From positions 186,001 through 250,000 of the forward strand of contig NZ_JAMXLX010000005.1 in the NCBI RefSeq assembly GCF_024055605.1: a stretch of DNA of 64,000 nt, in the 5' to 3' direction. Position 1 is the stretch's first letter, and every line of letters starts with the position of its first letter. The notes under the pieces were generated by a model, which made no database searches, was not told the DNA's origin, and saw only the letters and a list, made by a program, of their open reading frames with translations. Both the position numbers and the translations under genes were made by a program. This document shows, one piece after another, positions 1 through 7,862 of the stretch. The DNA comes from Ciceribacter sichuanensis. Lineage in GTDB: Bacteria > Pseudomonadota > Alphaproteobacteria > Rhizobiales > Rhizobiaceae.

Positions 1-69
1 CTCTTCCGTCACAGGCTTTGAAGCTCTGATTCATCGCATCCTCTACCACATGGAACTGCCCGGTATGCT

Positions 70-1065
70 TCACCCGAAGCGGTCGCGCCATGCGGGTTGG
101 GCATTTTCCACCGGAAGCGCGGTTGCCTCGTAGACGCCGCGGGCGATGGCGCGGGCCATGACGATGGTCGCCAGATGGCATAGCTCCATGAAACTGGCGA
201 GATCGGTGAGTGGCCGGGCCCTTGTCGCTGCGGCAAAGATGGTGTCGCCATCGGCCGGAAGATGGGCGGGAAGAACCGCTCGGGCAAGGCCGTCATGGGC
301 CATGATCGACAGGCGATGGGCCTGCGCCTTGGTGAGCACGGCATCGGTGACGACTGCGCCGATGGTGGTGGCGGTGAGATTGACGCCCTTTGCCCTCAAA
401 GCGATGTCGGATGCGGTGAAATCTTGCGGCATGCCGTTGCCGCCGAACTCGCTGTCCTGTTCGAACGGGGCCGACCAGAAATGCCGGCCGGTGCCGATAG
501 TGGCCGAACCCATGGCATTGACGGCGACGATGGCCGCGATCCGGTGGCCGCTCGATGTTTCCGCGCTGGCCGAGCCGAGGCCGCCCTTCACCGTTGCCGT
601 CGTCGCGCCGGTGCCGGCTCCCACCGTTCCGAGTTCGAACGGGCCTTTCGCGGCGGCCTTGAAGGCTTCGTAGCCCATGTCGCGATAGGGTGATTGCAGT
701 CCCCAGTCCTTGTTGCCGCCGTTCAGTAAATCCATGAGGATCGCCTGCGGCACGATCGGCACTCTGGTGTTGCCGACCTGAAAACCGCGTCCGATGGAGC
801 GCAGGCCTGCCTGAACGCCGCCTGCTGCGTCGAGGCCGAAGGCGGAGCCACCGGAAAGCACCAGCGCGTCGACCGCCTCCACCACCATCGACGGATCGAG
901 CAGCGCCGTTTCCCGCCCGCCCGGAGCGCCGCCGAGCACGGTGCCGGATGCGACCGCCGGTTCGTCGAAGACGATGGCTGTGACGCCGGAGCCGAGCGCA
1001 AGATCGGTGGTATGACCGACGGAAATGCCGTCGATGTCGGTGAGTAGATTGGTGAGGGCGGGCAT
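70..1065 (-). CDS. P1 family peptidase (DmpA / S58-type aminopeptidase)
   Basis: 331 residues, the usual length for the DmpA/P1 family of N-terminal nucleophile aminopeptidases (L-aminopeptidase/D-amidase/esterase), whose precursors cleave themselves at a Gly-Ser or Gly-Thr bond to expose the nucleophile. The N-terminal GISVGHTTD block, the GGAPGGRETALL segment, LSGGSAFGLDAAGG and the glycine-rich VGAGTGATTATVKGGLGSAS stretch with a candidate G-S site are all present. There is no signal peptide, so it is probably cytoplasmic. It is likely to release N-terminal residues from small peptides or hydrolyse amino-acid amides; the substrate cannot be inferred. It reads toward the left edge and is separated by about 500 bp of repeat DNA from the next gene, so no operon is evident. 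Family assignment is secure, substrate unknown. Confidence 0.88.
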   Translation of the reverse strand: MPALTNLLTDIDGISVGHTTDLALGSGVTAIVFDEPAVASGTVLGGAPGGRETALLDPSMVVEAVDALVLSGGSAFGLDAAGGVQAGLRSIGRGFQVGNTRVPIVPQAILMDLLNGGNKDWGLQSPYRDMGYEAFKAAAKGPFELGTVGAGTGATTATVKGGLGSASAETSSGHRIAAIVAVNAMGSATIGTGRHFWSAPFEQDSEFGGNGMPQDFTASDIALRAKGVNLTATTIGAVVTDAVLTKAQAHRLSIMAHDGLARAVLPAHLPADGDTIFAAATRARPLTDLASFMELCHLATIVMARAIARGVYEATALPVENAQPAWRDRFG

Positions 1066-1562
1066 GGGGAATTCTTCCTGTGATCGGCTGAGCCGAGGCT
1101 AGGCGGAAGAGGGCGGAGAGGCAAGGGGTGGGGCTTTCAGCCGCTGGCGCAATCGCCCCTCATCCGGTTGCCGCCACCTTCTCCCGGCAGGAGGCAGGGC
1201 AATCACATGAAGGCATGGGGCGATGGTTGGGGGCCCTCCCTTTTGTGGGGAGGGGGAGGGGTCTTCGCCCCGCAGCAAAACCCCTTCCGTCCGCGTCCTG
1301 CGGACCCCTCCCGACAAGGGGAGGGTTAGGAATGCCGCAACGCCGCACCTTCCATGTGCTCACCCCGCCGCAAGCGGGGAGAAGGACTGTGCGGCAACGC
1401 CTCTGCTCTTCCGGTCTGTCGGGGAAGAGGATCTGCTGCGGCATTTGCGTTCCCTCTCCCCGCTTGCGGGGAGAGGGTCAGGGTGAGAATCGTGAAGGCT
1501 GGGCTGTGCCGTCTACCCCTTCTCTGGAGAGAAGACGAGCTTTCGCCCCGAGCCGTCAGCCG
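1066..1562. other. 497-bp gene-free gap filled by palindromic repeats
   Basis: No convincing gene on either strand. Open frames here show the low-complexity Pro/Arg/Ser translation typical of GC-rich repeat DNA. Most of the gap is the repeat mosaic annotated at 1152-1490. The promoter of the P1 peptidase gene should lie at the left end. Confidence 0.7.
1152..1490. repeat. RIME-like palindromic repeat mosaic
   Basis: Several GC-rich inverted repeats follow one another. There is a CGCCCCTCATCCGGTT start with CCACCTTCTCCC, then CCTCCC..TTTTGTGG..GGGAGG palindromes, then CCGCAAGCGGGGAGAAGG with a partner CCCCGCTTGCGGGG. The same start and core recur at 29166-29287 and, partly, at 42908-42969. 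Rhizobia are known to carry such intergenic mosaic elements (RIME); the assignment rests on resemblance. Confidence 0.7.
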
Positions 1563-2558
1563 TCACATGGTCTTGCCGCCGAAGTTGGCGGCGATGCGCA
1601 TCTGCAGGTAGTCGTTGGCGGTCATCGGTTCGTACTTCTTCTCCGGGCCCTGGATCACGGCGTCGCAATTGGCCTGGCAGAAGAAGGCGAGCGAATAGCG
1701 CGGCCCGTGCGGCTCGTCCGGACGCGGCATGCGCACCCGGTGGAGCGTCGACTTCAGCTTGTCGTCGCTCCAGCGCATCAGCATATCGCCGATGTTGCAG
1801 GTGACGACGCCCGGAAGCGGCGGGATCGAGGTCCAGGTCTGGCTCTCGTATTCATGGCCGGGGCATACCTGCAGGCCGCCCTGACCGGGGCGCTGGTGCA
1901 GCAGCGTCAGGCAATCGTAATCGGTGTGGGCGCCGGCGCGCCATGCCTTGTAGTCCTCCGGCTTCGGATCGACGAGCGGCAGATAATGCAGGAGCCGCAG
2001 CGTGCTCTGATATTCCTTCGACGCGGGGTCATGCAGCGTGGTGAAGAAATCCTCCGGGAAGCCGAGCTTCAGGGCGAAGCAGGAGAGAACCTTCATGCCG
2101 AGTTCCCAGTTGACCCGCTCGAAGGCCAGCATCTTTTCCTTGAAATCCGGCAGTTCCTGCTCGCTCGGCCACAGCACGGCCATGCGGGGAAGAGTGATCT
2201 GGTAGCTTTCCTTCTGGTCCGCGGTGCCGGTGGAGGGGCGTACCTGCGCCTTGTACTCCCAGCCGGAATTGGTGCCTTTCAGCAGCGGATACTTGCCCTT
2301 CACCTCGGCCGGCAGGTCGAAGAAGCGGGCTTCGTATTCGAAGGCCTCGTCGATCTGTTCCTGCGGGATGCCATGGTTGACGAGCTGGAAGAAGCCGACC
2401 GTGGTTGCGGCTTCCCAGAGCTGGTCGGCGATCTCGGCCTTGCGGTTCTCGAAATCGCTCATGTCGATCTGGCGGATTTCGCGCTCGGCCTCGAGGCCTT
2501 CGCCGCCGACGGTGGTTTCCTTGTTCAGTTCTGCAAGGCCATAGGAATTAGCACTCAT
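1563..2558 (-). CDS. Isopenicillin N synthase-family Fe(II)/2-oxoglutarate oxygenase
   Basis: 331 residues from the ATG at 2558, preceded by a GGAG seven bases upstream; longer in-frame starts lack this. An N-terminal DIOX_N domain (FFQLVNHGIPQEQID) is followed by a 2OG-Fe(II) oxygenase domain with the HTDYD iron motif, the distal histidine in STLHRVRMP and the 2-oxoglutarate-binding arginine in GPRYSLAFF. The enzyme should couple 2-oxoglutarate decarboxylation to oxidation of a small substrate in the cytoplasm. The gene lies downstream of an NMT1/THI5-type ABC transporter on the same strand. An NMT1-like riboswitch lies in its leader (2609-2664), which points to a purine or related heterocycle as substrate. 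That substrate is inference only; the fold and metal site are clear. Confidence 0.9.
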   Translation of the reverse strand: MSANSYGLAELNKETTVGGEGLEAEREIRQIDMSDFENRKAEIADQLWEAATTVGFFQLVNHGIPQEQIDEAFEYEARFFDLPAEVKGKYPLLKGTNSGWEYKAQVRPSTGTADQKESYQITLPRMAVLWPSEQELPDFKEKMLAFERVNWELGMKVLSCFALKLGFPEDFFTTLHDPASKEYQSTLRLLHYLPLVDPKPEDYKAWRAGAHTDYDCLTLLHQRPGQGGLQVCPGHEYESQTWTSIPPLPGVVTCNIGDMLMRWSDDKLKSTLHRVRMPRPDEPHGPRYSLAFFCQANCDAVIQGPEKKYEPMTANDYLQMRIAANFGGKTM

Positions 2559-2579
2559 TTCAGTCTCCATAGAGGTTTG

Positions 2580-2600
2580 GGCGCCGGACCGTCCGGCGCC
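2580..2600 (-). promoter_or_regulatory. Perfect hairpin between riboswitch and oxygenase start
   Basis: Minus-strand arms GGCGCCGGAC and GTCCGGCGCC form a 10-bp perfect inverted repeat about 20 bases upstream of the oxygenase ATG. No U-run follows, so it is not a classical terminator. Its 5' arm repeats the GGCGCCGG present in the 3' half of the upstream aptamer (plus 2620-2627). The two segments could therefore compete for the same partner, as expected of an expression platform. Confidence 0.6.
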
Positions 2601-2608
2601 TTCCAAAA

Positions 2609-2664
2609 GGAGCAATGACCCGGCGCCCACAGAAACCCGTGGGGCGCTTGACTGCTTCTACTCC
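2609..2664 (-). promoter_or_regulatory. NMT1-type (xanthine-I) riboswitch candidate, copy B
   Basis: Read on the minus strand: GGAG, then UAGAAGCAGUCA, then a GCGCCC-C-AC / GUGGGCGC hairpin, then a CAUUG segment and closing CUCC. GGAG and CUCC form the outer stem. The UAGAAGC..GUCA and CAUUGCUC segments recur almost exactly in copy A (5437-5478), with an unrelated hairpin sequence between them. This is the pattern of a structured RNA rather than a DNA repeat. It agrees with the NMT1 motif (xanthine/uric-acid riboswitch) as I remember it. Copy B sits between the ABC permease stop and the oxygenase start. Confidence 0.75.
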
Positions 2665-2722
2665 TGCCTCCGCCTCCGGCAGACCGGCCGGGGACGGAAT
2701 TTCACGGCCGGCATCTGCCGGC

Positions 2723-3511
2723 TCACTGCCCCTTGGGAATGCTCCAGGGGAAGAAGACACGCTGTACCAGCGAGACGAGCTGGAACAGAATGAGCGACAT
2801 CAGCACCAGCACCGAAAGTCCCGCCCAGGCCTGAGGCAGCTTGAAGAAGGACGTCGAGAACTGGATGAAGTAGCCGATCCCCTTTTCGGCCGCGACGAAC
2901 TCGGCAACCACCGCGCCGATGACGGCGAGGGTTACCGATATCTTCAGTGCCGAGAAGATGTAGGGGATCGCATAGGGCAGCCTGATCTGGGTGATTTCCC
3001 GGTGGGTCGGCGCCTTGAGGCTCTTCGAAAGCTCGATCAGTTCGGGTGGCGTCGCCATCAGGCCGGTGGCCGTCGAAACGACCAGCGGGAAGAAGGTGAT
3101 GAGACAGGTGATGACGATGCGCGGTGCGTCGCCCGAGCCGAGCACGACGATGATGATCGGCGCGACGGCGACGATCGGCGTGGACTGGACGACCACGAGG
3201 ATCGGATAAAGCGCGTCCGACAGCATTTTCGAGCGGGTCAACATGACGGCGATGGGAAGCGCTATGGCGATCGACAGGAAATAGCCGATCAGCGCGACGC
3301 GCAGGGTTGCCCAGACATGTTCGATCCAGCGCTTGACCTCGATGTCACCGAAGCCCTCCATGACGATGCGCGAAGGGGCAGGCAGGATGAAGGAGGGTAT
3401 GGCGAAGACGCGGGTCGAGGCTTCCCAGAGGATCAGGATCAGCAGGAAGGTTCCGGCCGGCAATACGCCCGGTATGTCCAGAAATCGGCGGAAGGCGGTC
3501 TGGTTGTTCAC
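2723..3511 (-). CDS. ABC transporter permease, SsuC/TauC/ThiX type
   Basis: 262 residues starting at a GTG with GGAGG seven bases upstream, two bases after the ATPase stop codon. It has about six hydrophobic segments and the BPD_transp_1 domain, with the EAA-loop region ELSKSLKAPTHREITQIRLP facing the ATPase. The family moves small organic compounds such as sulfonates, thiamine precursors, pyrimidines or purines across the inner membrane, together with an NMT1/THI5-like binding protein. It is translationally close to the ATPase gene, so both belong to one operon. The riboswitch copies on either side suggest a purine-type cargo. Confidence 0.9.
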   Translation of the reverse strand: MNNQTAFRRFLDIPGVLPAGTFLLILILWEASTRVFAIPSFILPAPSRIVMEGFGDIEVKRWIEHVWATLRVALIGYFLSIAIALPIAVMLTRSKMLSDALYPILVVVQSTPIVAVAPIIIVVLGSGDAPRIVITCLITFFPLVVSTATGLMATPPELIELSKSLKAPTHREITQIRLPYAIPYIFSALKISVTLAVIGAVVAEFVAAEKGIGYFIQFSTSFFKLPQAWAGLSVLVLMSLILFQLVSLVQRVFFPWSIPKGQ

Positions 3512-3513
3512 GG

Positions 3514-4296
3514 TCAGGCCTCCCTCTTCAAAAGCAGATTGCGCAGATAGCCCGAGTAATCCTGCATTGCCTTCGACCCCGTGGTCTCGACGCCGCGCGG
3601 GCGCGGGATATCGATGGCCAGATCTTCCGCGACCGTGCCCGGCCGGCCGCTCATCACCAGAACCCGGTCTGCGAGCAGTACGGCCTCGCTGATCGAGTGG
3701 GTGATGAAAAGAACGGTCTTGGGCTGGGATTCCCAGATGCGCAGGAGTTCGAAGCCCATTTCCTCGCGGGTCAGCGCGTCGAGTGCGGAGAAGGGTTCGT
3801 CCATCAGCAGGATATCGGGGTTGAGATGCAGGGCGCGGGCAATGCCCACACGCTGCTGCATGCCGCCGGAAAGTTCCGACGGAAGGCGCTTCTCGAAGCC
3901 GGCAAGGCCGACCTTGGCCAGCAGTTCGCGGGCGCGAACGCGATCTTCCGCCGAAACGCGCCCGGTCTTGTGACGGATCGGGAAAACGACGTTGTCCTCG
4001 ATGGATGCCCAGGGCAGCAGCGTCGGCTTCTGGAAGACGATGCCGACATCGTCACGCGGTTCGGTGACGGGATGGCCGAACACATCGACCGAGCCGGAAG
4101 TCGGCGGAAGCAGGCCGGCGATCGAGCGCAGCAGGGTGGACTTGCCGCAGCCCGAGGGGCCGAGAACCGCCACGAACTGGTGGCGGCTCACGTCGAAGGT
4201 CACCGCCCGCAGCGCCTCGATCGGGCCTGAGGAGGTCTGGTAGACCTGCCCCATACCCTTGAACGACAAGGCGGGAGGAGAAAGGGAACTGGCCAT
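3514..4296 (-). CDS. ABC transporter ATPase, SsuB/TauB type
   Basis: 260 residues with a full nucleotide-binding domain: Walker A GPSGCGKST, Q-loop FQKPTLLPW, signature LSGGMQQRVGIARAL, Walker B ILLMDEPFSALD and the switch histidine in LFITHSISEA. It powers the permease encoded immediately downstream and the binding protein encoded upstream. The binding-protein stop (4306) is nine bases before this start, so the three genes form one unit. Close relatives energise nitrate, sulfonate and NMT1-type uptake systems. The ATPase alone does not reveal the substrate. Confidence 0.93.
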   Translation of the reverse strand: MASSLSPPALSFKGMGQVYQTSSGPIEALRAVTFDVSRHQFVAVLGPSGCGKSTLLRSIAGLLPPTSGSVDVFGHPVTEPRDDVGIVFQKPTLLPWASIEDNVVFPIRHKTGRVSAEDRVRARELLAKVGLAGFEKRLPSELSGGMQQRVGIARALHLNPDILLMDEPFSALDALTREEMGFELLRIWESQPKTVLFITHSISEAVLLADRVLVMSGRPGTVAEDLAIDIPRPRGVETTGSKAMQDYSGYLRNLLLKREA

Positions 4297-4305
4297 CCGC
4301 GATGC

Positions 4306-5301
4306 TTACTCGGTGAGGAAGCTGCGATTGACGCTCTTTTCCGGATCGAGCGCCGTCGGATCGAGCTTCTGGGAGGCGGCGACGCGCTTCCAGGTTTCGG
4401 CAAGGCGCGCGGTTTCGAAGACGCCGAGGCCGTCCTTGTCCGTGACTTCGTTGAATTCGAGGACCATGGTGTCCTTGATCGCGCCCTTGACTACGTCGAC
4501 AGGCAGTTCAGGCACGATCTTGTTGACCGAGACGGCGGCGTCATCCGGATTGGTCTTCACGTATTCCAGCGACTTCTTGAAGGCCTTGACGAAGCGCTTG
4601 GCGACATCAGGCCGCTCGGTGATGAACTTGTCGGAGGCGAGCAGCGAGGCGGAATAGAGATCGAGGCCGGCGGCGTACCACGGCATGATTTCCAGTTCCT
4701 TGCCGGCCTGTGCAGCCTGACCGTTGAAGATCGAGACGTTGGTCATCCATGCGATGATGACGTCGGTCGCGCCGGTCATCAGCATCGGGCCGAGAGCGCC
4801 GGGATCGGCCTTGGTCAGGGTGATGTCGGATTCTGCGAGGCCCTTGTCGGCGAGAACGAGCGGCAGGAAGACGTTGGAAGAGGTGAAGGGCGAGGTGGCA
4901 ACCTTCTTGCCCTTGACGTCCTCGATCTTGGAGATGCCGCTGTCCTTCAGCGCGAAGAAGGCATGCGGTCCCTTGTTGAAGATCGACATGATGCCGGTGA
5001 CGGCAACCTTTTCAGTAACCTGGGCGGCCATGAGCGCGCCGATATCTGCCGAACCGACATCGGAGGTGCCGGCGGCCAGACGGGTGATCGCTTCGGTGGA
5101 GCCGCGGCCCGGCTCTACCTTGATCTCGATGCCTTCCTCGGCACAGAAGCCCTTGTCGATGCACACGTAGATCGGCGCCTTGTCGCCGCCCGGCAGCCAG
5201 TCGAGCTGGAAGACCACGGTGTCGGCGGCGGAAGCCGAGCCGGCGAGCAGCGTTGCGAAAAGCGAGACGTAAAAACGTTTGGCAAAGCGGGCTTTGGTCA
5301 T
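4306..5301 (-). CDS. NMT1/THI5-like periplasmic substrate-binding protein
   Basis: 331 residues from the ATG at 5301; AGGAG lies about eleven bases upstream, and an in-frame GTG at 5325 is the alternative. A signal peptide of about 25 residues ends at GSASA-AD. The mature protein opens with VVFQLDWLPGGDKAPIYV, the start expected of THI5/NMT1 proteins, and has the GRGSTEAITRLAAGTSDVG block that lines the ligand pocket. Two cysteines in YVCIDKGFCAEEG could form a disulfide. It delivers ligand to the permease and ATPase encoded downstream. A riboswitch candidate in its leader (5437-5478) suggests that the operon responds to xanthine, uric acid or a related purine. Confidence 0.9.
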   Translation of the reverse strand: MTKARFAKRFYVSLFATLLAGSASAADTVVFQLDWLPGGDKAPIYVCIDKGFCAEEGIEIKVEPGRGSTEAITRLAAGTSDVGSADIGALMAAQVTEKVAVTGIMSIFNKGPHAFFALKDSGISKIEDVKGKKVATSPFTSSNVFLPLVLADKGLAESDITLTKADPGALGPMLMTGATDVIIAWMTNVSIFNGQAAQAGKELEIMPWYAAGLDLYSASLLASDKFITERPDVAKRFVKAFKKSLEYVKTNPDDAAVSVNKIVPELPVDVVKGAIKDTMVLEFNEVTDKDGLGVFETARLAETWKRVAASQKLDPTALDPEKSVNRSFLTE

Positions 5302-5760
5302 TCCTGAATTTTCTCCTGTGCTCACGGGGCCTTCGATCCTGCGCCTTGCGACGCCAGGGGGCTCTATGGTTCGTTGGGATTGGGCGATGCGATGTGAAGC
5401 GGCATTTTTCCGGCGAAAAGCAAAAGGTCTCTCACTCGAGCAATGTCCCAGGCACCGGGCCCTGACCGCTTCTACTCGCCCGTTTCTCGTTGCATGTTCC
5501 GTGCCAGATCGGATTTCCCGGCAGTTTCGGGGGAGTTCGTCATGGTGACGAAAAATGGAGACTGCACATTGAGCAAACGGGGCCTGCTACCGAACGTTTT
5601 TGCTTAGTTTGTATGCATTATAATCGATGCTTGTTGTTTCGGCATTTCTGCCTTGGCGTGAAGGCCAGCGTCAAAATCCGCTTCTGTAGTATTGTGATAA
5701 TACCCGCCGGTTTCCGATCTTTGTTAGCGTCCGCCCGACATATCTGAAAGGGAGGATGAC
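5302..5760. other. 459-bp divergent regulatory gap
   Basis: Separates the NMT1-type operon (minus) from the DJ-1-like gene (plus). It holds the riboswitch candidate at 5437-5478 and a 135-bp leader between that and the binding-protein start. A TATAAT at 5619-5624 lies in an ATTATAAT palindrome that could serve either strand, but no good -35 partner was found. I see no gene in it. Confidence 0.6.
5437..5478 (-). promoter_or_regulatory. NMT1-type (xanthine-I) riboswitch candidate, copy A
   Basis: On the minus strand: CGAG, UAGAAGCGGUCA, a short GC-rich hairpin region, CAUUG, then CUCG closing the outer stem. The conserved blocks match copy B (2609-2664) in sequence and spacing on both sides of a variable hairpin. 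It lies about 135 bases upstream of the NMT1/THI5-type binding protein, the gene class after which this RNA motif was named. The RNA class is recalled from the literature rather than searched; the duplication itself is directly visible. Confidence 0.75.
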
Positions 5761-6327
5761 ATGTCGAAGAAGATCCTGATGATCGTCGGTGATTTCGCTG
5801 AGGACTATGAAACCATGGTGCCGTTCCAGACGCTGCTTGCCGTCGGGCACACGGTTCATGCTGCCTGCCCCGGCAAGAAGGCCGGCCAGTCGATCGCTAC
5901 CGCCATTCACGATTTCGAGGGTGACCAGACCTATAGCGAAAAGCGCGGTCACAACTTCGCGCTCAACGCCACCTTCGCCGATATCAAGGCTGCCGATTAC
6001 GATGCGCTGGTGATCCCGGGTGGCCGCGCGCCGGAATATCTGCGCCTCAATCCTGACGTCATCGCCGCCGTGAAGCACTTCTTCGATGCCGACAAGCCGG
6101 TGGCCGCCGTTTGCCACGGCGCGCAGATCCTTGCCGCCGCCGGCGTTCTGTCCGGCCGCACCTGCTCGGCCTATCCGGCCTGCCGTCCCGAAGTCGAGCT
6201 TGCCGGCGGCAAATATGCCGAGATCGCCATCGATGCCGCCGTGACCGACGGCAAGCTGGTGACGGCGCCCGCCTGGCCGGCGCATCCGGCATGGCTTTCG
6301 CAGTTTATGGCCGTTCTTGCCGCCTGA
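5761..6327 (+). CDS. DJ-1/PfpI family protein
   Basis: 188 residues with a GGGAGG ribosome site ahead of the ATG. This is the class I glutamine-amidotransferase-like fold, with the nucleophile-elbow cysteine at residue 118 in [10 protein letters not shown] and an acidic residue in [14 protein letters not shown] near the N terminus. Members act as glyoxalases, deglycase-like or chaperone-like proteins or peptidases; the precise activity cannot be told from sequence. There is no signal peptide, so it is cytoplasmic. It is transcribed divergently from the NMT1-type operon. No clear terminator follows; the palindrome at 6398-6439 lacks a U-run. Confidence 0.88.
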   Translation: MSKKILMIVGDFAEDYETMVPFQTLLAVGHTVHAACPGKKAGQSIATAIHDFEGDQTYSEKRGHNFALNATFADIKAADYDALVIPGGRAPEYLRLNPDVIAAVKHFFDADKPVAAVCHGAQILAAAGVLSGRTCSAYPACRPEVELAGGKYAEIAIDAAVTDGKLVTAPAWPAHPAWLSQFMAVLAA

Positions 6328-6397
6328 TATTAATCCGGACAAACGAGGCGGTGGGGGGCTTCAAACGCTCGCCGTTTCGTATCGGCCTGTTGATTGA

Positions 6398-6439
6398 CGC
6401 ATAGGCCCGAAAATAGATTCCGCTTTTCGGGCCTATGCG
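6398..6439. promoter_or_regulatory. 16-bp perfect inverted repeat upstream of the RHH gene
   Basis: Arms CGCATAGGCCCGAAAA (6398-6413) and TTTTCGGGCCTATGCG (6424-6439) are exact complements with a 10-base loop. It ends 43 bases before the ribbon-helix-helix start. It has no trailing T-run, so a terminator is unlikely. It may be an operator, possibly for the encoded RHH protein, or a leader hairpin. Confidence 0.75.
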
Positions 6440-6482
6440 CTAGGTTCGGGTTGTCGGAGGACATGGCACATCGGGAGGAAAC

Positions 6483-6833
6483 ATGTGCAAGCTCTTCATT
6501 CAGGCGGATCCCAATCTCTGGGAGAGCCATACCAAGTCGATGCGTATCGACGGCATGGTCACCAGCGTGCGGCTGGAAAACTTCTTCTGGATGACGCTGG
6601 AAGAGATCGGCCGGCGTGACCGCATGACGGTTATCCAGCTCATCGCCAAGCTCTACAATGAATCGATCGATGCCGGACATGACCTCGGCAACTTCACGTC
6701 GTTCCTGCGCGTGTGCTGCGGACGTTACCTTGCCCTACAGCTTTCCGGCGATATTCCCGACAATACCGATCTGCCGATTTCCTCGCTGGATGCCGACAGC
6801 ATCCTGAATGCGGAGCAGGCCAAGTATCACTGA
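6483..6833 (+). CDS. Ribbon-helix-helix (RHH_4) domain protein
   Basis: 116 residues, cytoplasmic, with a GGGAGG ribosome site a few bases upstream. The centre (SMRIDGMVTSVRLENFFW then LEEIGRRDRMTVIQLIAKL) fits the RHH_4 family, in which a short strand that pairs in the dimer inserts into the DNA major groove. Such proteins occur as single genes in alphaproteobacteria and are presumed DNA-binding regulators; no target is known to me. The long palindrome 43 bases upstream is a natural candidate for its binding site. An intrinsic terminator follows at 6896-6922, so the gene is probably monocistronic. Confidence 0.82.
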   Translation: MCKLFIQADPNLWESHTKSMRIDGMVTSVRLENFFWMTLEEIGRRDRMTVIQLIAKLYNESIDAGHDLGNFTSFLRVCCGRYLALQLSGDIPDNTDLPISSLDADSILNAEQAKYH

Positions 6834-6895
6834 CATCCATCGACTGCCGCAGGGGGTGGACGCGGTCCTGTCCCTCGTCTTGATTGCCTCAAGAG

Positions 6896-6922
6896 AAAGG
6901 GCGCCGAAGCGCCCTTTTCGTT
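6896..6922 (+). terminator. Rho-independent terminator of the RHH gene
   Basis: Stem AAAGGGCGC / GCGCCCTTTT with a CGAA loop followed by TTTTCGTT. It sits between the RHH stop and the convergent dppC-like stop. Confidence 0.85.
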
Positions 6923-6944
6923 GTCTGATTGGCTTCCGGCGGTT

Positions 6945-7862
6945 CTACCGTTTCAGCATTCTCGGATCGAGCGCGTCGCGGATGGCGTCGCCGATATAGT
7001 TGACGCTCAACACCGTGAGCGAGATCGCCAGCCCCGGCCAGAGTACACGGGACGGGTTGATCTGCAGGAAGTTGGCGCCGTCATAGAGCAGGCGTCCCCA
7101 GGTCGGGAAGTCCGAAGGGAAGCCGAGGCCGAGGAAGGAAAGCGCCGATTCCGTGATGATGGCTGAAGCTATGCCAAGGGTTGCCGATACCATGATCGAG
7201 CTCATGACATTGGGCAGGATGTGCTTGAGGATCACCCGGTATTCATGCATGCCGCTCGACTTGGCGGCGAGGATGAATTCCTGGCTTTTAACCGCCAGCA
7301 CGTCGCCGCGCACGATGCGGGCGGTGTGCATCCAGCTGGTGATGCCGATGACGAAGACGATCAGGATGAAGATCCCGGTCTCGGGCCCGAAGGCTGCCCT
7401 CAACGTATCTCGAAAGAGCATGATGATGACGAGCAGTAAGGGCAGCAACGGCAGCGCGAGAAAGAGGTCGGTCAGGCGCATCAGCGGTCCGTCGATCCGC
7501 TTCATGTAACCCGCGAGAACCCCGACCAGGGTTCCGAGCAACAGCGACAGCAGCATGGCCGTGATGCCGACGGCGAGCGAGATCTGCCCGCCGGCAAGAA
7601 CCTGGGCTAGCATGTCGTGGCCGAGATTGTCCGTGCCGAAGGGATGGGCGAAGGATGGTCCCTGGTTCTTCGCCCTGATGTCGATCTTGTTCGGATCGAT
7701 CGTGTGGATGAAGGGGCCGAGATAGACCGCGATGACGATGAAGCCGAAGACCACAAGGCCGGCGACGCCGCCGGGATGGGCGCGGAACTGATGCCAGAGA
7801 TCGGTAAGCGGAGAACTCTTCTTCTCCGTCGTGGGAGCGATTGCGATGGTGGTGTCAGTCAT
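6945..7862 (-). CDS. Dipeptide/oligopeptide ABC transporter permease, DppC type
   Basis: 305 residues from the ATG at 7862, which overlaps the end of the upstream permease gene by eight bases. The OppC-type N-terminal region (PLTDLWHQFRAHPGG, then a first membrane helix) is followed by a BPD_transp_1 domain with about five further helices and the EAA-like loop EFILAAKSSGMHEYRVILKHILPN. With the DppB partner it forms the inner-membrane channel for the binding protein at 8937-10643. The ATPase subunits are encoded on the opposite strand at 12181-14025. Peptide or amidated amino-acid cargo is plausible from the amidohydrolase neighbour, but not shown. Confidence 0.92.
   Translation of the reverse strand: MTDTTIAIAPTTEKKSSPLTDLWHQFRAHPGGVAGLVVFGFIVIAVYLGPFIHTIDPNKIDIRAKNQGPSFAHPFGTDNLGHDMLAQVLAGGQISLAVGITAMLLSLLLGTLVGVLAGYMKRIDGPLMRLTDLFLALPLLPLLLVIIMLFRDTLRAAFGPETGIFILIVFVIGITSWMHTARIVRGDVLAVKSQEFILAAKSSGMHEYRVILKHILPNVMSSIMVSATLGIASAIITESALSFLGLGFPSDFPTWGRLLYDGANFLQINPSRVLWPGLAISLTVLSVNYIGDAIRDALDPRMLKR

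Noticed and set aside
6398..6439. The long palindrome read as a terminator for the DJ-1-like gene
   Set aside because: No T-run follows the stem on the plus strand, and it sits close to the next gene's start instead.
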